Shown here: positions 7,429 to 14,994 of the stretch, one piece after another
Numbering within the stretch: position 1 is the stretch's first letter
Layout: each line of letters starts with the position of its first letter
NCBI GenBank assembly: GCA_041392305.1
Contig: JAWKMJ010000011.1
Coordinates: forward strand, 1-64,000
DNA from: JAGQYP01 sp041392305
GTDB taxonomy: Bacteria > Bacteroidota > Bacteroidia > Flavobacteriales_D > Crocinitomicaceae
Length of the DNA stretch: 64,000 nucleotides
Direction of reading: 5' to 3'
Position numbers and translations under genes: made by a program
The notes under the pieces: model-generated
The model's input: the letters and a program-made list of their open reading frames with translations, nothing else
Databases searched by the model: none
What the model was told of the DNA's origin: nothing

Positions 7429-8070
7429 ATGATGAATCCACAAGTAGACAATTATATCGAAAGAGTTTCTCAATGGCAAGGGGAAATTCAGGAACTCAGA
7501 AGAATTTTATTGGATTGCAATATGGAGGAAGGATTCAAATGGAGTCAGCCTTGTTATTCAGATCAACAGAAAAATATCGTTTCCATCAATGGCTTTAAGA
7601 ACTATTGTAGCCTGATGTTTTTTAAAGGTTCCTTATTGACGGATCCAGACCAATTACTCATCCAGGCCGGAGAAAATTCCAATTCCATGCGACAGATGCG
7701 GTTTACTTCTGTCAAGGAAATTTTGAAAGTAGAAGCACAGATTAAATCCTTTGTTTTTGAAGCGATCGAAAATGAACGTTCCGGAATGAAAGTTGAATCC
7801 AAAAAGCCATCTGAAATGGAAGTGGTGGAGGAGTTTCAAGTACAACTGGATCAAAATGAAAAACTGAAAAAAGCTTTTGAAAATTTAACTCCCGGCCGAC
7901 AAAGAGCCTACTTAATGCATTTTGCACAAGCTAAACAATCCAAAACCCGAGAGACCAGAGTTGAAAAATACATTCCCCGAATTCTTATTGGTAAAGGAAT
8001 GGATGATTGCATTTGTGGTTTGTCGAAAAGAATGCCTGCATGTGATGGTTCTCACAAAGCTTTAAAATAA
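7429..8070 (+). CDS. DUF1801/YdeI-like protein with C-terminal CDGSH iron-sulfur tail
   Basis: A 213-residue protein. Residues 1-120 match the DUF1801 fold (WQGEIQELRRILLDC, EGFKWSQPCYS, CSLMFFKGSLL), and residues 140-185 the OmdA/YdeI helical part (FENLTPGRQRAYLMHFAQAKQSKTRETRVEK). The last 20 residues carry the complete CDGSH [2Fe-2S] ligand pattern C-x-C-x2-S-x3-P-x-C-D-G-S-H: Cys194, Cys196, Cys205 and His209. A CDGSH unit normally binds a redox-active [2Fe-2S] cluster as a dimer, so this tail may form a cluster between two subunits. The biochemical role of the fusion is not known. Confidence 0.82.
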   Translation: MMNPQVDNYIERVSQWQGEIQELRRILLDCNMEEGFKWSQPCYSDQQKNIVSINGFKNYCSLMFFKGSLLTDPDQLLIQAGENSNSMRQMRFTSVKEILKVEAQIKSFVFEAIENERSGMKVESKKPSEMEVVEEFQVQLDQNEKLKKAFENLTPGRQRAYLMHFAQAKQSKTRETRVEKYIPRILIGKGMDDCICGLSKRMPACDGSHKALK

Positions 8071-8077
8071 ATCGAGG

Positions 8078-8085
8078 TATTTTTG
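8078..8085 (+). promoter_or_regulatory. Bacteroidota -7 box TATTTTTG
   Basis: A perfect TAnnTTTG ending 15 bases before the ATG of the small membrane protein at 8101. No matching -33 TTTG is seen at the usual distance. Confidence 0.45.
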
Positions 8086-8100
8086 GTTTAAACTTCAAAG

Positions 8101-8382
8101 ATGAATAAAAGACTAGCATATATCATTATCACCGTTACTGTTGTGTTACTTATTCCAGCTGTAGCAATGCAGTTTTCGAATGAGGTCAATTGGACGACAA
8201 AAGATTTTATTATGGCTGGGATTGTACTTTACGGTTTCGGTTTTGTATTTGAAATTGCTGCAAGAAAGATTAATGATAATAAACAAAAAATCATTTTTTA
8301 TGGAATTCTTTTGGCAATTTTGGTGTTGCTCTATGCTGAATTTGCTGTTGGGATATTTGGAACGCCATTAGCAGGTGACTAA
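8101..8382 (+). CDS. Small three-helix membrane protein
   Basis: A 93-residue protein with three predicted membrane helices: residues 6-24 (YIIITVTVVLLIPAVAMQF), 37-55 (FIMAGIVLYGFGFVFEIAA) and 65-86 (IIFYGILLAILVLLYAEFAV). A short basic loop (RKINDNKQK) lies between helices 2 and 3. No family with a known function is recognised. It has its own promoter-like -7 box and lies 51 bases before the YeiH-type transporter, so it could be a partner of that protein, but nothing in the sequence proves it. Confidence 0.72.
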   Translation: MNKRLAYIIITVTVVLLIPAVAMQFSNEVNWTTKDFIMAGIVLYGFGFVFEIAARKINDNKQKIIFYGILLAILVLLYAEFAVGIFGTPLAGD

Positions 8383-8410
8383 TGTTACCGAAGAAACGAA
8401 ATCCGGCTCC

Positions 8411-8418
8411 TATTTTTG
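8411..8418 (+). promoter_or_regulatory. Bacteroidota -7 box TATTTTTG before yeiH-like gene
   Basis: A perfect TAnnTTTG. It overlaps the first possible start codon (TTG 8416), which argues that translation begins downstream, at TTG 8434. Confidence 0.45.
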
Positions 8419-8433
8419 TACAAAAGATCGAAC

Positions 8434-9426
8434 TTGAACACACTTAAAAAAGAATATAAAGGTATACTCCTCTCTCTGATAATTGGTTTGATGGCCTATG
8501 GGGCAAACCATTTTCTTCCCGATGTTTTTGTAATTAGTAGCATCATTCTAGCTTTATTTTTGGGAATGCTTTTAGGGAATTTATGGAAGATTCCTGCTGA
8601 TTTTAAAACGGGAATTGGCTTTACCAGCGGAAAATTACTGGAACTTTCGATATTGTTTTTAGCGTTCAGTATCAGCTATACTCACATCGCTGAAATTGGT
8701 GGAGCGAGTTTTGGGATTATTGCAGTTATGGTACTTCTTGTATTGCTTTTCACCTTCTATTTTGCAAGGAAAATGAAATGTCCTGGCTCTACCGGTTGGT
8801 TGGTCGGATTTGGAACAGCAATTTGTGGTTCATCAGCGATTGCGGCTCTTTCTCCAAGTGTGACCAAGGATAAAGAGGATGTGGGTATAGCTATGGCCGT
8901 GGTGAATTTGCTAGGGAGTGTCGGAATGGTAGTGTTGCCCTTTTTATTCGCTGAAATGCATCTGGATGTGAATCAGATGGGATTACTCATTGGAGGTTCA
9001 TTGCATTCAGTTGGTAATGTTGCCGGAGCTGCTTATTCGGTGAATGATCAGGTAGGTGAGGCAGCGATTACAATTAAATTAGCGCGTGTTGCACTTTTAT
9101 CTCCCGGACTCATTTTTTTCAATTTTTTAGTGAATCGAGGCAAGGTGAGTCATTGGAAACAGCACTTTAAATTACCCTGGTATTTGTGGAGTTTTATTGG
9201 GATCACCATTTTGAGTTCAATGGTAGAATTGCCTGAGCCTTTTCTTAAGGTGATGAGTACTTCAGGGAAAATTATCTTAACGGTTGCGATGGCTGCAATT
9301 GGATTAAAAATCAGTTTTAAAACCCTGTTTAAGTCTGGACAAAAAGGAATTGTATTCGGATTAGCTATTTTTGCCATTCAATTGGTCATTTTAGTAGGTG
9401 CACTTCTTCTGTTTAGTTTAAATTAA
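8434..9426 (+). CDS. YeiH/YadS-type putative sulfate exporter family protein
   Basis: A 330-residue inner-membrane protein of the conserved hypothetical 698 family (PF03601, YeiH). About ten membrane helices; the family core GFGTAICGSSAIAALSP is present, as is GGSLHSVGNVAGAA. Members are called putative sulfate exporters; the substrate is not established here. No ATG exists before the first helix: the candidates are TTG 8416 (inside a -7 box) and TTG 8434 (chosen). A few bases of uncertainty at the start remain. Confidence 0.85.
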   Translation: MNTLKKEYKGILLSLIIGLMAYGANHFLPDVFVISSIILALFLGMLLGNLWKIPADFKTGIGFTSGKLLELSILFLAFSISYTHIAEIGGASFGIIAVMVLLVLLFTFYFARKMKCPGSTGWLVGFGTAICGSSAIAALSPSVTKDKEDVGIAMAVVNLLGSVGMVVLPFLFAEMHLDVNQMGLLIGGSLHSVGNVAGAAYSVNDQVGEAAITIKLARVALLSPGLIFFNFLVNRGKVSHWKQHFKLPWYLWSFIGITILSSMVELPEPFLKVMSTSGKIILTVAMAAIGLKISFKTLFKSGQKGIVFGLAIFAIQLVILVGALLLFSLN

Positions 9427-9519
9427 ATTGATTAATTTCAGTCATTTAGATGATGAATCTCAAGCTTTTAGTTGGATTCTTTTTACTATTTTGAGAGTCA
9501 ATTCTTAATCCATTATATT

Positions 9520-9885
9520 ATGTTTTCTACATCTGATAACACCCTTACCGTGATCTACCATTCGGATGATCATATTGGCAAATCGATTTTGGCGTACGCA
9601 CAAACAGAAGGACTTGCCCTGCGAGATATAGATATTGCTCACACAAAAATTTCTGAGACCAATTGGGCAGAGTTTGCTGAAAAATTAAATATTGAAGTGA
9701 GAGATTTGGTCAATCAAGATCATCCCAATTTTAATCAGCATTATGATGCGCATGTCGATTTAAGTGATCACGATTGGTTAAAATTTTTAGAAAAAAATCC
9801 ATCAACTTTAAGAGCGCCAATAGTTATGAAAGGCGATAAAATTCAAATGATGAGCAATCCTCAAGATATGGTGCATTTCCACTAA
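9520..9885 (+). CDS. ArsC/Spx-like thioredoxin-fold protein
   Basis: A 121-residue protein of the ArsC-related family: beta-alpha-beta start (TLTVIYHSDDHIGKSILAYAQTEGLALRDIDI), a middle helical part, and the cis-Pro loop LRAPIVMKGDKIQMM near the end. The N-terminal active-site Cys of arsenate reductases is missing (YHSDDHIG in its place), so reductase activity is unlikely; a regulatory or binding role is more plausible. The ATG at 9520 is preferred to TTG 9472, which adds 16 residues unlike the family. Confidence 0.72.
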   Translation: MFSTSDNTLTVIYHSDDHIGKSILAYAQTEGLALRDIDIAHTKISETNWAEFAEKLNIEVRDLVNQDHPNFNQHYDAHVDLSDHDWLKFLEKNPSTLRAPIVMKGDKIQMMSNPQDMVHFH

Positions 9886-9912
9886 GCGTCCAATTAATCT
9901 ATATTTTTCACC

Positions 9913-10398
9913 GTGAAAACTAAAAATTTTCTTCTATCTGTTGGACTTTGCGTCTTGGTTATATCCTGTTCTTCTAGCTCTGATAAAAAGGTGTCAGTGG
10001 AGGACAAAAAAAAGGTGAAAGTCGAAGATAAAAATGCATCATCCACCTCTGAAAGTGTCGATCCTTTTCATTCAGAGGCTTTTACAAAAGTACATCAGTA
10101 CATAAGGGAAACTGGATTGCACAAAAGAGTTAGTGTTTCTGCCATTGCCGGTGATACATCTAAAATGGTAGACTATTATTCGATTGAAAAAGACAAATTC
10201 AAACTCACGGTTGATCACAGCAAGAGAATTTATATTGAATACAATGGAAATCATATTGGGAATCTCTATCTGGATCAAGATTCTGTTTATGTAGAACCTT
10301 ATCACATGAAAATGGGTGAAGACATGGATACCCTCACTGATATCATTGATCCAATTTGGGCTCTTTATGAAATGCTTATACTGGAAATTGATAAGTGA
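9913..10398 (+). CDS. Hypothetical lipoprotein (GTG start)
   Basis: A 161-residue protein beginning at GTG 9913. It has a type II signal peptide with lipobox VISC (Cys about residue 19), followed by a Ser- and Lys-rich linker (SSSSDKKVSVEDKKKVKVEDKN). The mature domain (from FHSEAFTKVHQYI) is not recognised. The stop overlaps a GTG of the next frame, but the next gene most likely starts at ATG 10446. Confidence 0.7.
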   Translation: MKTKNFLLSVGLCVLVISCSSSSDKKVSVEDKKKVKVEDKNASSTSESVDPFHSEAFTKVHQYIRETGLHKRVSVSAIAGDTSKMVDYYSIEKDKFKLTVDHSKRIYIEYNGNHIGNLYLDQDSVYVEPYHMKMGEDMDTLTDIIDPIWALYEMLILEIDK

Positions 10399-10417
10399 AG
10401 AATCTAGGTAAAAATTT

Positions 10418-10425
10418 TATTTTTG
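10418..10425 (+). promoter_or_regulatory. Bacteroidota -7 box TATTTTTG
   Basis: A perfect TAnnTTTG 20 bases before ATG 10446; it supports that start against GTG 10395. A TTG is 27 bases upstream, too far for a good -33 box. Confidence 0.4.
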
Positions 10426-10445
10426 AATGTTTTAAACCTATAGAG

Positions 10446-11144
10446 ATGAATATAAAGATCCTGATTGCCATTATTGTTTTTCCTTGTGCATTTTACGTAG
10501 TTGCACAAGAAAGGAGATCAAATCCTGAAATGCATGCCCTGATTCAGGAATGTCAGCAACAAAAGGGAGATATGGACCAAATTCAGTTTGTTTGGTGGAT
10601 TCCCTCGGAGATGTGGGAAATGGTTTTTGATCAATCCGATGAAATTACAGATGAAATGAAAGAATCGGTGATGACGGTGATGAGAAAATACGTCATAGTT
10701 GCCATAAATTTTTCTCGAATTGAAGGGGAATTAGAAAATGCTCAGGTAATCACCAGAACTAAAGAAGATTTGTTTAAGAAAATATACATATCACAAGGTA
10801 GTGAAAAGATCAAGCCACTTGCGGATCAAGCGGTGGATGAGAATTTGATGTTTATGCTCAACTCGATGAAGCCCTTTTTTAAAAACCTTTTAGGTGATTT
10901 TGGAAATGGCATCCACTTTTTTGTTTTTGAAGATGTGGATGCGAGTGGAGCCCGATTGATCGACCCTAAAATCGACGGCACCTTTAAATTGAAAGTCGAG
11001 GAGGTTGAATTTATGTGGAGCCTACCATTGGATTTCTATCAAAACCGCAAAATCTGCCCAATTGATAGTGAACCTATGAATAAAGACTGGAACTATTGCC
11101 CAATCCATGGTGAAAAGTTAGAACAGGTAACAATAGAAAAGTAG
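10446..11144 (+). CDS. Secreted hypothetical protein with C-terminal Cys pair
   Basis: A 232-residue protein with a type I signal peptide (MNIKILIAIIVFPCAFYVVAQE). The mature part begins with a helical segment (ALIQECQQQKGDMDQIQFVWWIPSEMWEMVF) followed by a mixed domain. At the C-terminus CPID and, 12 residues later, CPIHGEKLEQ resemble half zinc-ribbon knuckles and could bind metal or form a disulfide. The family is not recognised. Periplasmic or exported. Confidence 0.7.
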   Translation: MNIKILIAIIVFPCAFYVVAQERRSNPEMHALIQECQQQKGDMDQIQFVWWIPSEMWEMVFDQSDEITDEMKESVMTVMRKYVIVAINFSRIEGELENAQVITRTKEDLFKKIYISQGSEKIKPLADQAVDENLMFMLNSMKPFFKNLLGDFGNGIHFFVFEDVDASGARLIDPKIDGTFKLKVEEVEFMWSLPLDFYQNRKICPIDSEPMNKDWNYCPIHGEKLEQVTIEK

Positions 11145-11262
11145 TGAGTTCTCTTATTGGGTTTCACATTTATCATAGATTCTTGATTTTCTTTTGATTT
11201 ATGATAATGAGATGATTACTTTACTACCTTTATGATCAAATTATATTTTAAAAACGAATAGT

Positions 11263-11847
11263 ATGAAAAAATGGAGATATGTGCTTGTTTTGGCTTTATT
11301 AGGAACAGTTACTGCTTGTTCGTCTGAAAAGTCTGAAGACAAAGAGAAAAAAGAAAAGAAAGAAGAACAAAAAGAAGAAGTAAAGGAGGAGGTAAAAGAA
11401 GAAGTTCCTGGAATTGACGTAGAAGCTACTGTTGCCGTTATAGACGCTAAAAGAACTGAAATCGAAACAGGGGAATTTGACAAAAAGGAAGTTTCTACTA
11501 AAGATTTAAGAGAAAAGATTAAGCAGAAGTGGGAAAAAATTCATTTCTATTCTAAAGATGGGGTTGTGGTGAGAATCAAGACGTATCCTTATTCCAGTAT
11601 TTCATCAAGAACAGAAGAGTTTTATTTCGATAATGGAAATTTAATTCTTGCAGTTGTTGAGGATAATGGAATGGGAGAAAAAGGAAAGGCAAAGGCTGAT
11701 TTAGATAAAATGTATTACTACCATGAAGGTGCTGTTATTTCAGAACACAATAGTGAAAAAGAAAAGGAATACAGTATCAAATCTTCGGATGGAGAAGAAC
11801 TATTAGAAGAAGTAAATGAATACTTAGAGATTTTTAAGAATCACTAA
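11263..11847 (+). CDS. Lipoprotein with charged Lys/Glu linker
   Basis: A 194-residue lipoprotein: lipobox TACS with Cys about residue 19, then a ~30-residue stretch almost entirely K and E (SEDKEKKEKKEEQKEE and on) that serves as a flexible tether. The globular part (residues ~60-190) contains an EFYFDNGNLILAVVEDN strand pattern typical of MORN-like or YwqK-related beta units in Bacteroidota lipoproteins, resembling the lipoprotein cut at the end of this window. Function unknown. A hairpin terminator follows at 11872. Confidence 0.75.
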   Translation: MKKWRYVLVLALLGTVTACSSEKSEDKEKKEKKEEQKEEVKEEVKEEVPGIDVEATVAVIDAKRTEIETGEFDKKEVSTKDLREKIKQKWEKIHFYSKDGVVVRIKTYPYSSISSRTEEFYFDNGNLILAVVEDNGMGEKGKAKADLDKMYYYHEGAVISEHNSEKEKEYSIKSSDGEELLEEVNEYLEIFKNH

Positions 11848-11866
11848 AAAAAGATTAGAAATATAT

Positions 11867-11902
11867 AAAAAGGCGGCTTGATTGAGTCGCTTTTTTTATT
11901 TT
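11867..11902 (+). terminator. Rho-independent terminator after lipoprotein gene
   Basis: A-run, GCGGCT (11873-11878), loop, AGTCGC (11885-11890; one G-U pair), then seven T. Confidence 0.75.
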
Positions 11903-11921
11903 TAGACAAATAATTTAATCC

Positions 11922-12593
11922 ATGGAATATCAACTAACCCGCCAGAAAATAGGTGAACTACTAAGAATTGCTTCAGGGAAAATTTTTTTACCAAATGTCC
12001 TTCTTGTTTTTCTTTTCACTATTCTGAATTGGATAGTTGTAGGTGCTTTTTTATATTTTAAATGGGATGAGATTTCGGATTTAAAGTTTGGAATTATCAT
12101 GTTGTATGGTGGAACGTTTCCTGCTTTTAGTTATGGAATTTGGGCTGTTAGGAGAAGTTTGATTCAATTACTAGAGTTGGTTTATACGGAAATTTTAATT
12201 CACTTTTTCCGAAATTTCTTGGAGGATGTTGCCACTGGATTGTTTCATTTAAGAGAAAGTGGAGCTTCCGTATTAAAAGATGATGGGAAACTAGATTCAT
12301 ATAATCTAGTACTACGCTTTCGAAATTGGTTGAACCCTAAATTAGAACTCTTACCTTCTTGGTTAAAAAAGCTCATATTATTTGTATTACGCAAAATGAA
12401 TAGCGCTTTCGATTTTCAAGAAATGATGTCAGAATTCGAAAATTCTACCGACAGTCGAAAAAAGATTCAAGAGAAAATAGAACTAAAAGTTTTTGAACTG
12501 TATCAATCGATTGTTCGAAAGGTAGTGCCCGGATGGACAAATTTGCTTATTGTATTGAATATAGCTCTTATGTTGTTCTTGTTCTTTTATTAA
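11922..12593 (+). CDS. Membrane protein, partner of a J-domain protein
   Basis: A 223-residue protein with two N-terminal membrane helices (PNVLLVFLFTILNWIVVGAF and FGIIMLYGGTFPAFSYGIW), a long cytoplasmic helical region (residues ~80-190; LIQLLELVYTEILIHFFRNFLEDV and on), and a C-terminal helix (WTNLLIVLNIALMLFLFFY). No family is recognised. It ends three bases before the J-domain gene and probably shares its transcript, so the J-domain protein may recruit DnaK to it; that link is inferred only from position. Confidence 0.7.
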   Translation: MEYQLTRQKIGELLRIASGKIFLPNVLLVFLFTILNWIVVGAFLYFKWDEISDLKFGIIMLYGGTFPAFSYGIWAVRRSLIQLLELVYTEILIHFFRNFLEDVATGLFHLRESGASVLKDDGKLDSYNLVLRFRNWLNPKLELLPSWLKKLILFVLRKMNSAFDFQEMMSEFENSTDSRKKIQEKIELKVFELYQSIVRKVVPGWTNLLIVLNIALMLFLFFY

Positions 12594-12596
12594 TTG

Positions 12597-13022
12597 ATGA
12601 AAGATTACTACAAAATATTAGAATTAAATCGAAGTTGTACCTGTGCCGATGTTCGGAAATCTTACCGTGTTTTGGCGAGAAAATTGCATCCAGATGTGAA
12701 TGATTCACCTGATGCTCATGAAAAATTCATTGAGTTAACAGAAGCTAATGAAGTTTTAAAAGATCCGATTAGAAAATACAAATATGATATACTTTATGAT
12801 AGGTATATTTTGAATAAAAAATCTGATTTAAAGGATTCAAATAGAACAAAAAAATGGCAGAAATCAACTCAAAATAAGAGTCAAAAAGGGCGTAATAAGG
12901 GTCAGCGATACGCACAAATGAAGAATTCAAAATTTCAGAAAAAAACGCGTAATTGGGAAAATGCATCTGGATTGGTTGATTTTCTCGACTTTATATTGAA
13001 TATATTTACCTTTTTTATGTGA
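12597..13022 (+). CDS. J-domain (DnaJ-like) protein
   Basis: A 141-residue protein. Residues 1-65 form a J-domain: DYYKILELN, then RKSYRVLARKLHPDVN with the essential HPD, then EKFIELTEANEVLKDPIRKYKYD. The HPD loop stimulates DnaK ATPase. The rest is a basic tail (KSTQNKSQKGRNKGQRYAQ) ending in a hydrophobic segment (LVDFLDFILNIFTFFM), which could be a C-terminal membrane anchor. There is no zinc-finger or DnaJ C-domain, so it is a type III co-chaperone with a dedicated client. ATG 12597 is used; TTG 12594 is one codon upstream. Confidence 0.88.
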   Translation: MKDYYKILELNRSCTCADVRKSYRVLARKLHPDVNDSPDAHEKFIELTEANEVLKDPIRKYKYDILYDRYILNKKSDLKDSNRTKKWQKSTQNKSQKGRNKGQRYAQMKNSKFQKKTRNWENASGLVDFLDFILNIFTFFM

Positions 13023-13060
13023 CAAAAAAAAGCGATGGACGCTTCCACCGCTATTTTTTA
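13023..13060. terminator. Shared terminator between convergent genes
   Basis: A-run, AGCG-A-TGG (13031-13038), short loop, CCA-C-CGCT (13045-13052), T-run. It can end both the J-domain gene and the lipoprotein gene coming from the other side. Confidence 0.7.
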
Positions 13061-13097
13061 ACTTTAAAATTAAAATGAAGAATTCAATTCTTTCATT

Positions 13098-13739
13098 CTA
13101 AAACTTTTTCACTGCCTTAGCTCTGATCACCGCTGTAGGTGCTACCAAAACAGGTTGTGGGATATCGTTTGTCGAGAAATCGATACAAACCACTTTATTT
13201 TCTTCAACATTGGATGTCCAGTAATATTCTAAGCTAAAATCTACTAATCTCAATCTATGTAAATTGTTGTGCATGGCCATCAATTCAGTTTTAGAAGGCA
13301 AATACCAACCACTTTCTGTTGTGAACGTTTGAACTCCATTCAAGATAGATGAACTTTCACCACAGATAGGTGCTAATACGGCTGTATTATTTTCTCCAGC
13401 TCCAATTCCATCTTCCAATTGAAGACCTTGAGGTAGCGCAAAGTTGGCGTCTCCCCAAACATTGTAATAAGTTTGGAATGAATCATTGAAGATGTCTGTT
13501 CTACTACATACTAACCCTTCACCGGTTTCAGCATTCAAATAGAAGATATAACCGTTCTGGTAAACCTTTCCCATAATGTGATCTACAGGAACACCTGAAT
13601 TCAAAATCTGAATTGGAGTTTCTCCTGCATCCAACCTAGCTTGCACTTGATACTTGTCTGTATCCAAGTCACTGAAATCTGCCTTTTGGCATGAAAACAT
13701 AAGGCCTATCGCTATCATCATCAATCCTAAAACTCTCAT
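13098..13739 (-). CDS. DUF1566-like lipoprotein
   Basis: A 213-residue lipoprotein: signal MRVLGLMMIAIGLMFSC with Cys17. The mature part has a linker that begins with YQVQARLDAGETPIQILNSG and then a fibrobacter/DUF1566-like domain: GKVYQNGYIFYLNAETGEGLVCS, ESGWYLPSKTELMAMHNNL, EYYWTSNVEE, VIRAKAV. This pattern (GG.IFYL, GWYLPSK.EL, YWTS.E, R..R.V) is common in surface lipoproteins of Bacteroidota. The upstream region carries five copies of a heptamer with 11-bp pitch, so it is probably under a dedicated regulator. Confidence 0.8.
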   Translation of the reverse strand: MRVLGLMMIAIGLMFSCQKADFSDLDTDKYQVQARLDAGETPIQILNSGVPVDHIMGKVYQNGYIFYLNAETGEGLVCSRTDIFNDSFQTYYNVWGDANFALPQGLQLEDGIGAGENNTAVLAPICGESSSILNGVQTFTTESGWYLPSKTELMAMHNNLHRLRLVDFSLEYYWTSNVEENKVVCIDFSTNDIPQPVLVAPTAVIRAKAVKKF

Positions 13740-13778
13740 AATTTTTCCTTTTTAAATGGTGTTACCTATACGTTATGA

Positions 13779-13894
13779 ATGTTAAGGTAATGTTAATTGA
13801 ACGATTTTCCAAATATTTAGTTACTTATTTTTAAAGGGTTTGATTAACTTTTAATGTTAAGCCTATGTTAACAAAGGGCTGTAGCCAATGTTAA
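13779..13894 (-). promoter_or_regulatory. Direct-repeat boxes ATGTTAA upstream of DUF1566 lipoprotein
   Basis: Five copies of ATGTTAA (read on the + strand) start at 13779, 13790, 13854, 13865 and 13888. Two pairs are exactly 11 bp apart and the last is 23 bp from its neighbour, i.e. one and about two DNA turns on the same face. OmpR/PhoB-type regulators bind such 11-bp direct repeats. The 216-bp gap holds no gene and is otherwise empty. Confidence 0.5.
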
Positions 13895-13955
13895 TTTTTT
13901 CCGTTTTAGAATCGGATTTTTTCGATTTTGGGTCTTTTTTACCCTTTTTTGACTT

Positions 13956-14798
13956 TTACTCCATCAAAGTATTCGGTGGAAAAATCTGGTTCCAACTTAC
14001 CACACAACCGATACTTTCATGAAAATGTTTGACTTTCGCACGCCATAAAATTGCTCCGGTAAATGCATCCAAAAAAAGATGTCTGTGCAAACTCAAACTG
14101 GAGTGCTTGGTGACCTCTAAAAGCTTTTCTTTCTTTGGCGAATGAGAAGTGAAATAGAAATAATGCAATTTCTCACTATAAGCCAAATCAAAATACTTTC
14201 GGGTTGGATAATTTTTCATGAAAGGATCTGAATTGGCTTTTAAATAAATCTGGGCCGGATCCATTAAACGATAGTGAGGTAGATTCTTTAATTTCGTTAT
14301 GATACTTGAAGTGTATATGCTCCGATGATTCAAATCGAAGTACAATTTGAAAGGAAACCAAAGGCTGTCTTCAAACATGAAATAACAGTCAAATTCCCAT
14401 TTTATGTTCAGACATGCAGGCTGATCTTTCTGGTATTCTGCAATAATAGAGCTGTCTAGATTGTAAGGATTATCTACATTGTATAAATCAGCATGATAAA
14501 GAAAGGTTCGCTCAAAAACTCTTTCTCCCAACAAAGGCAAAGCAATTTCCTTGAAAATTTGATGAATGGAATCCACTTCCAAACTATCCATATACTTAAT
14601 GTATCCCGACACCCGACTCGAAGAACGCGCCTTCCAACATTCATCCGAATTCCATCTCCCATTGGGTTTGCTCGCAGAAAAAGTCATTTCAATAGAAGTG
14701 TCCTTTTGAACTACCATATAGTCATAGTATTCATGTTCTCCCTGAGAATAAATAAAGCTCAGACAGCAAACCCCAAACCAAAACAACAAATTTCGCAT
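13956..14798 (-). CDS. Secreted hypothetical protein
   Basis: A 280-residue protein with a type I signal peptide (MRNLLFWFGVCCLSFIYSQG). ATG 14798 is chosen over the GTG one codon upstream. The mature region is beta-rich with many aromatic residues (CYFMFEDSLWFPFKLYFDLNHRS) and no known domain. It stands alone in an A+T-rich region and is probably periplasmic or exported. Confidence 0.68.
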   Translation of the reverse strand: MRNLLFWFGVCCLSFIYSQGEHEYYDYMVVQKDTSIEMTFSASKPNGRWNSDECWKARSSSRVSGYIKYMDSLEVDSIHQIFKEIALPLLGERVFERTFLYHADLYNVDNPYNLDSSIIAEYQKDQPACLNIKWEFDCYFMFEDSLWFPFKLYFDLNHRSIYTSSIITKLKNLPHYRLMDPAQIYLKANSDPFMKNYPTRKYFDLAYSEKLHYFYFTSHSPKKEKLLEVTKHSSLSLHRHLFLDAFTGAILWRAKVKHFHESIGCVVSWNQIFPPNTLME

Positions 14799-14994
14799 CA
14801 CAACAATTTAAATAGATAAAGCAAAGGATGTGCCGTTTAAATTGAAAATGAAAAATGAAAAATGAAAAATGATTTTTTATTTATATAAGCACCTATCTTG
14901 CTCTTGCTCCCCACTCTTGCTCCCTACTCTTGCTCACCCCTCTTGCTCTTGCTCCCTACTCTTGCTCCCCACTCTTGCTCCCCACTCTTGCTCA
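14799..14994. repeat. Tandem repeats in the gap after dnaE-type gene
   Basis: Two simple repeats fill most of this gap. At about 14844-14871 the 7-mer GAAAAAT is repeated about four times. From 14896 to about 15003 a 13-bp unit CTTGCTCCCCACT recurs about eight times, with two 6-bp partial units. The last copies run into the 3' end of the polymerase gene and supply its stop codon. Confidence 0.8.

Noticed and set aside
9520..9885. Functional arsenate reductase
   Set aside because: The catalytic Cys of ArsC is absent at the active-site loop, so only the fold is supported.
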